64,000 nucleotides of DNA from Fundidesulfovibrio agrisoli (GTDB taxonomy: Bacteria; Desulfobacterota; Desulfovibrionia; Desulfovibrionales; Desulfovibrionaceae): NCBI RefSeq assembly GCF_022808715.1, contig NZ_JAKZKX010000003.1:62001-126000 (forward strand), written 5' to 3'. Positions 1 through 9,682 of the stretch are shown here, one piece after another. The translations under genes were made by a program, and so were the position numbers. Each line of letters begins with the position of its first letter. The stretch's first letter is position 1. Below the pieces are notes generated by a model. The model saw only the letters and a list, made by a program, of their open reading frames with translations. It was not told where the DNA came from and ran no database searches.

Positions 1-1163
1 CGGCCACCTCGGAGGGCTCCATGGGCGGCTGGCTGGTGGGCCTCTCCACGCTGTGCGCACAAGAGGTCGACCCGCGCAAGGCCTGCTCGCAGCTCACCTT
101 CCCCGGAAGCCACAACGCCGTGGTGCAGCTGGTTCTGTCCGGCGGTGCGGACGCGGGCACCGTGCGCACCGACACCCTGGAGCGCATGGCGCAGAAGGGC
201 CAGATCAGCCTGGAGGACGTGAAGGTTCTCCTGCCGCCCGACTTCAAGCCGGACCCGGCCTTCCCCTTCCTGTACTCCACGGAGCTGGTGCCCGAGTGGC
301 CCTTCGCCAGGCTGGCCCATACGCCGGAGGCGCAGGCCAAGGCCGTGGCCGCCGTGCTGCTGACCATCCCCGCCGTGCAAACGCCGGACTACGGCGCGCA
401 GTGGACCGTACCCCTCGACTACGAGCCCATCCACCGCATCATGCGCGAGTTGCGCGTCCCCCCTTATGAGGACCACGGGCGCATCTCCGTCAAGGCATTC
501 ACCAGCCAGCACGGCCCGCTGGTTGCCGTGCTGGGGTCGCTGCTGCTGGCCCTGGTCCTGGCGGCGTTGTACCTGGTGATGCTCAACTCCAGGCTGCAGG
601 AGGCCATGGCCAACCTGCGCGAGGCCGAGGCCGAGCTGACGACCCGCGCGGACACGGACATGCTCACCGGCCTCTGCAACCGCAGGCGCTTCTCCGAGAT
701 CGTGAACGCGGAGATCGCCAGGGCCCTGCGTTACGAGCGGCCCCTGAGCCTGATCCTCATGGACATGGACCACTTCAAGCTGGTCAACGACACCTGGGGC
801 CACCCCGTCGGCGACGAGGTGCTGCGCGAGGTGTCCGGGCGGGTGCGCCATTCTGCGCGTTCCAGCGATTTCGTGGCCAGGCTGGGCGGGGAGGAGTTCG
901 CGGTGCTGCTGCCCGAGACGACCCTGGAGGACGCCGTGGCCCTGGCGGAGCGCATCCGCCAGGCCGTCTCCTGCAGGCCCGCGCACATGGTGGGAGCCCA
1001 GGAGCTCAACTGCACCCTGAGCCTGGGCGTGGCCGAGGTCTGCCCCTCCATCCAGGACTTCTCCGCGCTCTACAAGGCCGTGGACGAAGCCCTGTACAGG
1101 GCCAAGAGGCAGGGCCGCAACAGAACGGCCGTGTCCTCCTTCTGCGTGCGCAACCCGGCCTGA
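1..1163 (+). CDS. PhnD-like sensor / diguanylate cyclase (5' partial)
   Basis: The reading frame is open to the left edge (first complete codon at 3), so the N-terminus is missing; an ATG at 21 is probably internal. From that ATG, residues 1-150 resemble the C-terminal half of a PhnD/SsuA-type periplasmic binding domain (GSH...AV...ADAG pattern). A membrane helix lies near 178-197 and a short coiled coil near 198-212. A GGDEF domain fills the rest. The signature is GGEEF at about 289-293, with an RSSD inhibitory site five residues upstream, so an active, product-inhibited diguanylate cyclase is expected. The likely job is to turn periplasmic ligand binding into c-di-GMP synthesis. The ligand cannot be told from the sequence. 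Confidence 0.88.
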   Translation, partial: ATSEGSMGGWLVGLSTLCAQEVDPRKACSQLTFPGSHNAVVQLVLSGGADAGTVRTDTLERMAQKGQISLEDVKVLLPPDFKPDPAFPFLYSTELVPEWPFARLAHTPEAQAKAVAAVLLTIPAVQTPDYGAQWTVPLDYEPIHRIMRELRVPPYEDHGRISVKAFTSQHGPLVAVLGSLLLALVLAALYLVMLNSRLQEAMANLREAEAELTTRADTDMLTGLCNRRRFSEIVNAEIARALRYERPLSLILMDMDHFKLVNDTWGHPVGDEVLREVSGRVRHSARSSDFVARLGGEEFAVLLPETTLEDAVALAERIRQAVSCRPAHMVGAQELNCTLSLGVAEVCPSIQDFSALYKAVDEALYRAKRQGRNRTAVSSFCVRNPA

Positions 1164-1185
1164 GCCGCGTTGGGCCGCGCAGGGT

Positions 1186-2799
1186 TCAATCCATCTTCAC
1201 TTCGCCCAGGAGCAGGCTGTTCTGCGGGGTCATGGCCCTTTCCAGCCGGACGTGGCTGCGGAAGGCCCAGGTCAGTGGCTCGTAGTGCAGGGTGATGCAG
1301 GCCGCGTCGTCGTAGGCCAGGCGCTCCGCCCCGCGCAGTATCCGTCCCCGCTCCAGCGGATCGCACTCGCTGGCGGCGGCCGCCACCATCTCGTCCAGGT
1401 CCGGGTTGCAGTAGCCCGAATTGGCGGAGCCCACATCCCCCTCCGGCTTGCGGCACATGAGCAGGAACTGGAAGCTGTTGGCCGAATCCTCGGTGTCGGG
1501 CTGCCAGCCGACCATCTGCAGCCCGGCCCGGCGCTCCTGGAAGGCCGCCCAGTATTGGGCCAGGGGGATGACCTCCAGGTCCACCGTCACGCCGATGCGG
1601 GCCAGCATGCCGACCACGGCCTCCGCCACGCTCACGTCGTTGGTGTAGCGGTTGGCGGGGGCGATCATGCTCACGCGCATTCCGCCCTCCAGGCCTGCCT
1701 CGCGCAGGAGCTCCTTGGCCTTTTCCGGGTTGTAGCGCGGGGAGAGGTCCGGGTTGAAGCCGGGCATGCCCCTGGCCGAGAGCTGGTTGGCGGGCACGGT
1801 GAGCTTGTTCATCACCTTGTCGACGATGCCCGCGCTGTTGATGGCCGCGATGAAGGCCTGGCGGACCCTGCGGTCCTTGAATTCGGGGCTGGCGGCCGGG
1901 TTGAAGCCGATGGTTATCACCCGGGAGGACGCCATGTAGGCCAGCCTGACCTCCGGGGTTTTGCGCAGCCGTTCCGTCTCCTGGGGGGCCACCGGCGAGA
2001 CGCAGTCCTGCGCGCCGGAGATCAGGGCGGCGCAGCGCGCGACAGCGTCGGGCATGGCGGTGACCACGGCTTTGTCCGCGTTGCCCTGGCTCCTGTCGTC
2101 CCAGTAGTCCGGGAAGCGCTCCAGGGTCAGCCGCCGCTCAGGGTCGAAGCCGGCGACCAGGAAGGGGCCCGTGCCGCAGGCCGTTGTGTGGGCGAACACG
2201 GGGCTGCCCTGATAGATGGCGTCCCTGGGCCTGCCCTGGGCGTCCGCGCCCTGATAGAACTTCGAGTCCATGGGGAAGATGAAGCAGAGCAGGTTGACGG
2301 CCAGGGGCTCCGGGCGGGAGAAATGGAAGTCCACCGTGTGCTCGCCCACGGCCTCCACGCGCTCCAGGTTGGAGAACAGCGCCTTCCAGGCGGGGGAGTT
2401 CCGGGCCCGGCGGACGGTCCAGACAACGTCCCGGGCTGTCAGGCGGTTGCCGGAGTGGAAGGTGACGGAGGTGCGCAGATACACCCGCAGGGTCAGCTGG
2501 TCCTGCATCAGCCAGCGTTCGGCCAGCCTGGGTTCGAGCTTCATCTCCCGGTCACGGCGCGCCAGCGGGTCGAAGACCCAGTGGGCGTAGGTGGTCAGGT
2601 TGCCCGAAAGGGCGCTCATGTAGTCCAGGGTGTAGGGTATCGAGTCCAGGGCGAGCTTGAGCGTCCTGCCGTGCGCGGCCGAAGGGGCGAGCAGGGCCAG
2701 CCAGAGGGCGGCGGCCAGGACCATGGCGGGCAGGACCAGCGCGGCCGGGCCGCGCGGAGAGGTCCCGGAGCCGGGCGGTCCGGAGCCGGGGAGATCCAT
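1186..2799 (-). CDS. ABC transporter substrate-binding protein, family 5 (Dpp/Opp-like)
   Basis: A 537-residue secreted protein. The N-terminus is proline-rich, then a signal peptide (VLPAMVLAAALWLALLAPS) ends near AHG. The mature part has the family 5 solute-binding pattern: an early LDY motif, YWxDR-like segment, RRVRQAFIAAIN, and a late AEAVVGMLARIGV region. Such proteins deliver peptides, nickel or other small solutes to an ABC permease, but no permease is adjacent, so it may be an orphan receptor. The start at 2799 is chosen because its ATG overlaps the TGA of the upstream creA-like gene (TGATG), implying translational coupling. A longer frame reaching 2898 would run through creA. Confidence 0.85.
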   Translation of the reverse strand: MDLPGSGPPGSGTSPRGPAALVLPAMVLAAALWLALLAPSAAHGRTLKLALDSIPYTLDYMSALSGNLTTYAHWVFDPLARRDREMKLEPRLAERWLMQDQLTLRVYLRTSVTFHSGNRLTARDVVWTVRRARNSPAWKALFSNLERVEAVGEHTVDFHFSRPEPLAVNLLCFIFPMDSKFYQGADAQGRPRDAIYQGSPVFAHTTACGTGPFLVAGFDPERRLTLERFPDYWDDRSQGNADKAVVTAMPDAVARCAALISGAQDCVSPVAPQETERLRKTPEVRLAYMASSRVITIGFNPAASPEFKDRRVRQAFIAAINSAGIVDKVMNKLTVPANQLSARGMPGFNPDLSPRYNPEKAKELLREAGLEGGMRVSMIAPANRYTNDVSVAEAVVGMLARIGVTVDLEVIPLAQYWAAFQERRAGLQMVGWQPDTEDSANSFQFLLMCRKPEGDVGSANSGYCNPDLDEMVAAAASECDPLERGRILRGAERLAYDDAACITLHYEPLTWAFRSHVRLERAMTPQNSLLLGEVKMD

Positions 2800-3245
2800 C
2801 AGCGCAGCACCACCGTGGAGAGCGAGTTCTTGGGCGACCCGGCGATGATCTTGCGGCTGATGGCCAGGTAGATCAGGGCCTTGCGTTTGGCGTCCCACAT
2901 GCGGGTCACCGTGGTGTCCTTGAAGAGCACGGACGTGCCTTCGGAGAACACCTTCTTCGATTTAGGCAGCTTGTCCGGGACGGCGGCCTGGCCGGTCTGG
3001 CGGCAGTCGATGGAGAACTCCGAAGGGTCTTCGGCCACGCCCACGGCACCGGAGATGCCCCCGGTGCGTGCCTGGCTCAGGTAGCAGGTCACGCCGGGGA
3101 TGTCGGGATCCTCAAAGGCGTAGACGCAGACCTTGTGGTTGGCACCCAGGAGCTTCCACTCCGTGGTCACGCAGTCGATTTCGTCGGCAAGAGCGGGGAC
3201 GGCCAGCAGTACGGCGAAGAGCAGCGGCAGGATGCGCGGAAACAT
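2799..3245 (-). CDS. creA: CreA family periplasmic protein
   Basis: A 148-residue protein with a cleavable signal peptide (MFPRILPLLFAVLLAVPALA, then DEIDC). The body matches the CreA family: DPDIPGVTCYLSQARTGG, DPSEFSIDCRQTG and a C-terminal DAKRKALIYLAISRKI segment. CreA is a widespread proteobacterial periplasmic protein without a settled biochemical role. The start at 3245 is preferred over an ATG 66 bases upstream because it follows an AGGAG at normal spacing and begins the signal peptide exactly. It is the first gene of a two-gene unit with the solute-binding protein. Confidence 0.88.
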   Translation of the reverse strand: MFPRILPLLFAVLLAVPALADEIDCVTTEWKLLGANHKVCVYAFEDPDIPGVTCYLSQARTGGISGAVGVAEDPSEFSIDCRQTGQAAVPDKLPKSKKVFSEGTSVLFKDTTVTRMWDAKRKALIYLAISRKIIAGSPKNSLSTVVLR

Positions 3246-3466
3246 GGCAGGGGCTCCTGTGGGTTGAGTCGCACCGGAGCACGCCGGGCTTGAGAGTCTG
3301 TACGCCAGCAAGCCTTCGCGGGCAAGGCCGGGGTGGTTCGCCCCGCTCCCGGCAGGGAGGCGGTGTCACCCCAAAGGTAGGATTTCCCTTGCCGTAGGGC
3401 GGGGTTGCCAATACTTTGAAACTCGCACGGGTACTGTCAATGCGTTCGATCCCAGGAAGCCGCACC

Positions 3467-6022
3467 ATGCTGGACGCACTCTCGCGCATCTTTCTCAGGA
3501 AGCGTTCCATCACCACCGCCCTCGTGGTGCCTTTCGTCGCTTTGACCGCGCTGGCCGTGGGCCTTGCCGGATGGATGGCCGTGCAGGCCGGGCACAGCTC
3601 CGCCGGGGACGTGGCAAGGCAGCTCGACGAGGAGGTCGCGGCGCGCATCGCCTCCCGTGCGCGGGAATTCCTGGGCGCGCCCCCCCTGACCAACCGGATC
3701 GACGCCAACGCCCTGGAGCTCGGCGGGCTCGACCTGAACCGGGAGGAGTCCTGGCAGCCGTTCTTCGCCCGCCAGATGCGGGCCTTCCCCACGGCCATGT
3801 ACAACTTCGTGGGCCTGCCCGACGGCGAATTCTACGGAGCCCGGCGCGGCGAGCGCGGCGAGGTGCAGCTCGTGCATTCCGGGAAGTCCACCAGCGGCGA
3901 CTCCACCTATTACGCCCTGACCCCGCAGGACAGGGCCGGGGAGGTGGTGGCCGTCTTCAAGAACTTCGACCCGCGCACCCGGCCCTGGTACTCGGCGGCC
4001 GTGGAGGCGGGCAAGCCGGTCTGGTCCCCGATCTACCGCCACTTCGTCATCAAGGATCTGGCAATCACCGCATCCCACCCGGTCTACGACGCCTCAGGCG
4101 CGCTGCGCGGCGTGTTCGCCGTGGACTACGTGCTCTCCCAGATCAGCGACTACCTGCGCCAGATGCGCATCGGCCTGAGCGGCTGGGCTTTCTTCATGGA
4201 CGAGAAGGGCCTGCTGGTGGCCACTTCCATGGATACGCCCCTCTACGGCGACCAGGAGAGCGGGTACAAACGCATCGCGGCGGCGGATTCCGGCAACAGG
4301 GCCGTCCAGGCCGCGGCCCTGGCTCTGGAGCGGCAGGCCCCTGCCGGCGAGGGGGACGGAGCCCTGTTCTTCACCTTCGACCTGGATGGCGAAGCCATCA
4401 TGGCCAGGGCGGTGCCCTTCACCGACGCGCTGGGCCTCAACTGGCGGCTGGTGGTGGGAGTGCCCGAATCGGACTTTCTGGGCACCGTCAACAAGAACAC
4501 GCAACGCACGATACTGCTGTGCCTGCTCGCCATCCTGGCGGCCAGCCTCGCGGGCCTGGCCACGGCGCGCTGGATCGTGCGGCCCATCGAACACCTCAGG
4601 GCCTCGGCGGTCTCGATGGCCAAGGGCCGCTTCAAGGCCCGCATCCCCGAGGGGCGGCGGGACGAACTGGGCGACCTGGCCCGCGTCTTCAACGACATGG
4701 CCCGGCAGTTGCGTGAATCCTTCGAGGCCCTGGAGGCCCGCAACGCCACCATCACCAGCCAGAACAAGGACCTGGAGCGCAAGGTCGCCGAGCGCACGGC
4801 AGAGCTCTCCCTGGCCAACCAGCACCTGACGCGGGCCATCGCCAGGGCCGAGAGCGCCAGCCAGGCCAAGACCGAGTTCCTGGCCAACATGAGCCATGAG
4901 ATCCGCACCCCCATGAACGCCGTGCTGGGCATGGCCGAGCTGCTGCTGGCCTCGGAGCTCTCGGCCGAGCAGCGCGAATACCTCGAAACGCTCAACGTGG
5001 CGGCCAGGGCCCTGCTGGGGTTGCTCAACGACATCCTGGACCTCTCCAAGATCGAGGCCCGCAAGGTGGAGCTGCAGCCCGCGCCCATGCGTCCGCGCGA
5101 CCTGCTGGATACCGTGGTGCGCACCCTGCGCCCCCTGGCCGAATCCAAGGGCTTGGCGCTCGCGAGCTCCATCGGAGAGGGCGTGCCCGAGGCCGTGCTG
5201 GCCGACGAGACCAAGCTGCGCCAGATTCTGATCAACCTCGTGGGCAACGCGGTGAAGTTCACCGATGCGGGTTCGGTGACCGTCTCGGTGTTCCCCGCCG
5301 AGGCCTGCCTGCCGGGCGATGCTCCGCAGGAGCGGAGCGAGGCCGTGCTCAGCTTCTCCGTGCGCGACACCGGGGTGGGCCTGCTCCCGCAGGATCAGGC
5401 CCGGGTGTTCGACTCCTTCACGCAGGCGGGCGGCGCCGCCAGCCGCCAGGGCGGCACGGGCCTGGGCCTGACCATCGCCAAGCGCCTTGTGGAGGCCATG
5501 GGCGGCTCGCTGACCCTGCATAGCACGCCGGGGGAGGGCAGCGAGTTCTTCTTCACCCTGGTGCTGGCGGGGTGCCTCCCCGGCGATTGCGTCTGGCCCG
5601 CGCCGGAGGGCGTGCCCTCACGGCCGGGCCGCCCGCTCAGGGTGCTCATGGCCGAGGACGACCGCATCAACCGCCTGGTGATCGTGAAGCTGCTGGAGAT
5701 GGCCGGCCACTTGGTGCGCACGGCGGTCAACGGGCGCGAGGCCCTGGAGCTGCTGGAGCAGGAGCCCTTCGACGTGGTCCTCCTGGATATGCGCATGCCG
5801 GAGATGGACGGGCTGGAGGCGGCCCGGCGCATCCGGGCGGGCGGCGGGGGCTGGGACGCGGGCGTGCCCATGGTGGCGCTCACGGGCAACGCCCTGCCCG
5901 AGGAGCGGGAGGAAGCCCTGCGCGCGGGCATGGACCAGTACCTGGTCAAGCCGGTGAGCCGGTCGGACCTGGAACGGGCCATGGCCAGCGCCGTGCGCGC
6001 GGCCAGGTCCGCCGGGGCGTGA
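3467..6022 (+). CDS. hybrid sensor histidine kinase (dCache-HAMP-HisKA-HATPase-REC)
   Basis: An 851-residue membrane sensor. Residues 17-41 form the first membrane helix and about 45-330 a periplasmic double-Cache domain (DPRTRPWYSAA, DYVLSQIS, GWAFFMDEKGLLVATS). A second helix lies near 347-370, followed by HAMP, a coiled coil, HisKA with MSHEIRTP (His477), HATPase (NLVGNAVKFTD; GGTGLGLTIAKRL) and a C-terminal receiver with phospho-acceptor Asp774 (LLDMRMPEMDG) and the conserved Lys in YLVKP. Small organic ligands such as amino or carboxylic acids are typical of dCache. The start at 3467 follows AGGAAG at nine bases; in-frame ATGs 27 and 51 bases upstream have no such site. No partner output gene is adjacent, so the phosphate may stay in this protein or pass to an unlinked regulator. 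Confidence 0.93.
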   Translation: MLDALSRIFLRKRSITTALVVPFVALTALAVGLAGWMAVQAGHSSAGDVARQLDEEVAARIASRAREFLGAPPLTNRIDANALELGGLDLNREESWQPFFARQMRAFPTAMYNFVGLPDGEFYGARRGERGEVQLVHSGKSTSGDSTYYALTPQDRAGEVVAVFKNFDPRTRPWYSAAVEAGKPVWSPIYRHFVIKDLAITASHPVYDASGALRGVFAVDYVLSQISDYLRQMRIGLSGWAFFMDEKGLLVATSMDTPLYGDQESGYKRIAAADSGNRAVQAAALALERQAPAGEGDGALFFTFDLDGEAIMARAVPFTDALGLNWRLVVGVPESDFLGTVNKNTQRTILLCLLAILAASLAGLATARWIVRPIEHLRASAVSMAKGRFKARIPEGRRDELGDLARVFNDMARQLRESFEALEARNATITSQNKDLERKVAERTAELSLANQHLTRAIARAESASQAKTEFLANMSHEIRTPMNAVLGMAELLLASELSAEQREYLETLNVAARALLGLLNDILDLSKIEARKVELQPAPMRPRDLLDTVVRTLRPLAESKGLALASSIGEGVPEAVLADETKLRQILINLVGNAVKFTDAGSVTVSVFPAEACLPGDAPQERSEAVLSFSVRDTGVGLLPQDQARVFDSFTQAGGAASRQGGTGLGLTIAKRLVEAMGGSLTLHSTPGEGSEFFFTLVLAGCLPGDCVWPAPEGVPSRPGRPLRVLMAEDDRINRLVIVKLLEMAGHLVRTAVNGREALELLEQEPFDVVLLDMRMPEMDGLEAARRIRAGGGGWDAGVPMVALTGNALPEEREEALRAGMDQYLVKPVSRSDLERAMASAVRAARSAGA

Positions 6023-6049
6023 TACCCTTTAGGGCTCGGGGCGGGGCCG

Positions 6050-8941
6050 CTAGCAGCCGCTTGAGGTGTTGCACCCCATGAAGACGTGGCCGGGCAGCTC
6101 GAACCCCCGGCCTATCAGGCGCGCGGCCTCCCAGCCGGGCATTGGCTTGGCGAACAGGAACCCCTGGGCGCTGCCGCATTCCAGCTCGATCATGCTCTCC
6201 AACTGCTCCACGGTCTCCACGCCCTCGGCCACCACGTTCAGGCCCAGGTTGCGGGCCAGTGCGATGATGGTCCGCACGATCTCCATGTTCTCCCGCCTGT
6301 CCCCGCCGCCGCTGATGAAGGAGCGGTCGATCTTGAGCCCGTCGATGGGGAAGCGCTGCAGGTAGCTCAGCGACGAGTACCCGGTGCCGAAGTCGTCCAC
6401 CAGCAGCTTGACCCCCAGCCCCTTGAGCCTGGCCAGCTTGTCCACCGCGCCCCGGGCGTCCTCCATGAGCACGCTCTCGGTGATCTCCAGGCGCAACCGC
6501 GAGGGCGGCAAGGCGAATGCCTCCAGCACGCGGCGCACCACCTCCACCAGGTCGGGCTGGCGGAACTGCTTGCTTGAGATGTTCACCGTGATGAAAATGC
6601 TGTCAGCCCCGGTGATGCTCTCGCGCCACTGCGCCATCTGGCGCATGGCCTGGGTGAGCACCCACTCGCCCAGGGGCAGGATGAGCCCCGTCTCCTCGGC
6701 CAGGGGGATGAACCGGTCGGGGGGGATCATGCCGCGCGAGGGGTGGTTCCAGCGCACCAGGGCCTCGAAGCCCTGCAGGCTGCCGTCCACGGTGGAGACG
6801 ATAGGCTGGAAGTGCAGGGCCAGATCGTCGTTTTTCAGGCTGTGGCGCAGCTCGTTCTCCATGTGCAGCTGCTCCATGGCCTGCTCGCGCATCTTGCGGG
6901 TGAAGGCCAGCCTGTCCTTGCCGGATTCCTTGGAGCGGTACATGGCGATGTCGGAGTCGCGCAGGATCTCCTCGGTGGTGTCGTACTCCTTGGTCTTGAG
7001 CACGATGCCGATGCTGGCCCCGCAGTACACCTCGTTGCCGGAGATGGTGAAGGGGCGGTCCAGCACCTCGCGGATGCGGTCCGCGACTTCGATGACCTCG
7101 CGGGAGTTTCTGAACTCCTCCAGGAGCACGGCGAACTCGTCGCCGCCCAGCCGCGCCACGGTGTCCACGGAGCGCAGGCAGCTCTCCATCCTGCGGGCGA
7201 TGCCCTTGAGCAGCACGTCCCCGGCCAGGTGGCCCAGGCTGTCGTTGATGCGCTTGAAGCGGTCCAGGTCCAGCAGGAGCACGGCGAAATTGTAGTCAGG
7301 GCGCCGCTTACCGCGCTCCATGGCCCGGCCCAGGCGCTCGATGAACAGGGATCGGTTGGGCAGACCGGTGAGGGAGTCGTGGAATGCCTGGTGGGTCAGC
7401 TGTTCCTCGAAGCTTTTGCGCTCGGTGATGTCCTCGTAGATGTAGTAGATGCCTTCGATGGCCCCATCCAGCATGATGGGGTAGCCCAGAACGGAAACCG
7501 GGATGAGCATTCCGCTCTTGGTCTTGCGCTGGGTCTCCTTGCAGACGGTCTTGCCGGAGACCACGGTGCGGTGGAAACCCTCGGCTTCGCTGGTCAGTTC
7601 GTCGGGCACGATGAGGTGGCGGTTGTATTCGCCGCGGACATCGGGCTTGGTGTGCCCGAAGAGCGCGGTAAAGGCCGGATTGATATCCAGGATGCGCCCT
7701 TCCGGGCTTTTGAGAACGATGGCCTGGGGGGAGCTCTCGAAGAGCATCTTCAGGTGCACGCGCTCGCGCTGCAGCTCGGCCTCCGTGCGCTTGCGCGCAC
7801 TGACGTCGCGCACCAGCGCCGTGACGAACACCTCGTCCATGGCCTCGAAGCGGTTGATGGAGACCTCGGCCTGGAACTCGGAGCCGTCCTTGCGCTTGTG
7901 CACCCACTCGAAGCGCTGGGGCTCCCCGGCCAGGGCCTTGCCCAGCAGCATGCGGGCCTTCCGCCCGGAGGGCGAACCGTCCGGCTGCAGCTCAGGGGAG
8001 AGGTCCGCCACGGAGAGCCCGCCGATCTCCTGCCGGGTGTAGCCGAACAGCTCCAGGGCCTTGATGTTGCTGCTGGAGACCAGGTCGTCCTTGAGGGTCA
8101 GGATGCCGTCCGTGGCCGAGCGCACCAGGGAGCGGTAGCGCTCGCGGCTGGCGGTGAGCATGTCCTCGGCCTGCTTGCGCGCGGTGATGTCCGTGACGGT
8201 GCCCTCGTAGAAGGCGGGGCTGCCGTCCTCCCCGGGGACCACGCGGGCGTTCTCGCTGATCCAGATGACGGAGCCGTCCTTGCGGTACACGCGGGATTCG
8301 AAGTCTTTGAGTTCGCCCTCCCGGGTGATGCGCTCCACGAAGGCCTCGCGGCTGCCTTCGTCCACGTAGAGCTGGCGGCGGATGTCGCGCAGGGAGGCCA
8401 TGAGCTCCCCGGGGGAGTCGTAGCCGTAAATGCGGGCCAGGGCCGGGTTGACCACCAGGTAGGAGCCCTCGGGCGTGGTCTGGAAGATGCCCTCGGCCGC
8501 GTTCTCGAAGAAGTCCTGGAACTTGTTCTCGGCGCGCTCCAGGTTCTGCTGGGCCGCCCGCAGGTGCGTGACGTCGGTGTAGGTGGCGAAAAGGAGCTCC
8601 CGGCCGGGGGCGCCGTCCACCCTGAACAGGTTGATGACCACGTCGATGAGCGTGCCGTCCTTGCGGCGGCGCGTGGTCTCCAGAATGGCCTCGCTGCCGA
8701 GGGCCACCTTGCGGTCCAGCGCGGCCAACTCCCGGCCGCGGCCTTCGGGTATGATGAGCCCGCGCAACGACCTGCCTTCGGTCTCCCCCCTGGAAAAGCC
8801 GAACAGCCGCGCGAAGGCGTCATTCACGAGGAGGGCCGTGTCGTTTGCGTCCATCAGGCAGGCCGCGATGGGAACGTAGGCGAAAAAGGCCTTGAAGAGG
8901 GTCAATTCGGTGGCTGGCTCGCGGTCTTGCTGATGCATCAT
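6050..8941 (-). CDS. multi-PAS GGDEF-EAL c-di-GMP enzyme
   Basis: A 963-residue cytosolic protein with no clear membrane helix. About four PAS domains occupy residues 10-515 (for example DANDTALLVNDAFARLFGF, NPALARIYGYDSPGEL, IKALELFGYTRQEIGG, NPAFTALFGHTKPD), with PAC-type tails. The GGDEF domain has an intact GGDEF motif at 599-603 and an RSVD inhibitory site five residues before it. The EAL domain starts near 720 and has EALVRW (726), EITESVLMED, DDFGTGYSSL, KIDRSFI and AEGVET, so both cyclase and phosphodiesterase residues look intact. Two ATG codons at 8941 and 8938 are possible starts; a longer frame begins at 9004. It faces the hybrid kinase convergently. Confidence 0.93.
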   Translation of the reverse strand: MMHQQDREPATELTLFKAFFAYVPIAACLMDANDTALLVNDAFARLFGFSRGETEGRSLRGLIIPEGRGRELAALDRKVALGSEAILETTRRRKDGTLIDVVINLFRVDGAPGRELLFATYTDVTHLRAAQQNLERAENKFQDFFENAAEGIFQTTPEGSYLVVNPALARIYGYDSPGELMASLRDIRRQLYVDEGSREAFVERITREGELKDFESRVYRKDGSVIWISENARVVPGEDGSPAFYEGTVTDITARKQAEDMLTASRERYRSLVRSATDGILTLKDDLVSSSNIKALELFGYTRQEIGGLSVADLSPELQPDGSPSGRKARMLLGKALAGEPQRFEWVHKRKDGSEFQAEVSINRFEAMDEVFVTALVRDVSARKRTEAELQRERVHLKMLFESSPQAIVLKSPEGRILDINPAFTALFGHTKPDVRGEYNRHLIVPDELTSEAEGFHRTVVSGKTVCKETQRKTKSGMLIPVSVLGYPIMLDGAIEGIYYIYEDITERKSFEEQLTHQAFHDSLTGLPNRSLFIERLGRAMERGKRRPDYNFAVLLLDLDRFKRINDSLGHLAGDVLLKGIARRMESCLRSVDTVARLGGDEFAVLLEEFRNSREVIEVADRIREVLDRPFTISGNEVYCGASIGIVLKTKEYDTTEEILRDSDIAMYRSKESGKDRLAFTRKMREQAMEQLHMENELRHSLKNDDLALHFQPIVSTVDGSLQGFEALVRWNHPSRGMIPPDRFIPLAEETGLILPLGEWVLTQAMRQMAQWRESITGADSIFITVNISSKQFRQPDLVEVVRRVLEAFALPPSRLRLEITESVLMEDARGAVDKLARLKGLGVKLLVDDFGTGYSSLSYLQRFPIDGLKIDRSFISGGGDRRENMEIVRTIIALARNLGLNVVAEGVETVEQLESMIELECGSAQGFLFAKPMPGWEAARLIGRGFELPGHVFMGCNTSSGC

Positions 8942-9247
8942 CGTTCCCGTGTAACTGCGTGACGCGAATGTAGCGAAAACCCGCCCAAAAGCAAAGATTA
9001 ACATTTCTGTGAATCATTCCCGGATGGCCCGGAGGTGCTAACGGCCGTTGGCACTTTCGCCCCGCCCGTTGGCATCCCCTTGGGATGCGTGCGGATTAAA
9101 ATCACGTTATTTTAGCATGTTGCAAGCTGCAGGTCGCTGGTACGGGGGTTGCTAACCAGGGGTGTCCGGCGGCGGTTCCACCGCTGCGGCGAGCGGGGCC
9201 GGTTGACGGCCCCCGCGAATGGAATAACCGCAAGTGGAGGTTGGTTG
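8942..9247. other. intergenic region with divergent promoters (306 bp)
   Basis: Separates the divergent GGDEF-EAL and usp genes. It is AT-richer around 9090-9120 and holds the near-perfect palindrome listed at 9097-9114. No gene or RNA was recognised. Confidence 0.5.
9097..9114. promoter_or_regulatory. candidate operator palindrome
   Basis: TAAAAT-CACGTT-ATTTTA is an 18-bp dyad with one imperfect pair (C/T) around a central ACGT. It stands out in GC-rich DNA, 134 bp upstream of the usp start and between divergent genes, as expected for a repressor or activator site. The regulator is unknown. Confidence 0.4.
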
Positions 9248-9670
9248 ATGAACGTTCTTGTTGCTCACGACGGTTCGGCCCTCGCCGACAAGGCCCTGGA
9301 AGCGGGGGCGAAGCTGGCGGCGGCCGGGGGCGGGTCGCTGACCATCGTCACCGTGGTGCCCGACCTCTGCCTCTCCACGGAGGAGCTCTCCGAGCAGGAG
9401 TGCGACGTGGTGGCCGGAAGCCTGGCCGCGGAGGCCAGGGGGCGCATGGAGAGGGTCTCCAAGGCGCTGGAGGCGGCCTCCGTCAAGGCCGGGATCGTCA
9501 TAAAGTACGGCCGGCCCGCGGAATCCATCGTGGAAGCGGCGGCGGAAGCCGGAGCCGGGCTGATCGTGGTCGGGAGCCAGGGCAAGCACGGGGCGGCGAA
9601 GCTGCTCCTGGGCTCTGTCTCCTCGCGCGTGGCTGAACTGGCTGCCTGCAATGTCTTGATCGTAAAGTAG
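9248..9670 (+). CDS. universal stress protein (UspA family)
   Basis: A 140-residue single Usp domain. It begins MNVLVAHDGS, has the ATP-type loop GSQGKHGAAKLLLGSVSSRV (G-2x-G-9x-G-S-like) near the C-terminus and ends CNVLIVK. The start at 9248 follows GGAGG at seven bases and matches the family's N-terminus; an in-frame ATG 99 bases upstream would add an unrelated basic leader. The next gene, a YeiH-type membrane protein, begins 12 bases after the stop. The two Usp genes of this cluster (see 11204) enclose the transporter and a lipoyl-like protein, which suggests a nucleotide- or stress-linked role in the transport unit. That role is inference. Confidence 0.9.
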   Translation: MNVLVAHDGSALADKALEAGAKLAAAGGGSLTIVTVVPDLCLSTEELSEQECDVVAGSLAAEARGRMERVSKALEAASVKAGIVIKYGRPAESIVEAAAEAGAGLIVVGSQGKHGAAKLLLGSVSSRVAELAACNVLIVK

Positions 9671-9682
9671 GAGTCGATCGAA

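Noticed and set aside
1252-2871. Long open frame (539 codons) on the plus strand opposite the solute-binding protein
   Set aside because: It mirrors the real gene in high-GC DNA, is rich in Gly, Ala, Val and His, and has no domain. The minus-strand gene has a signal peptide and family motifs.
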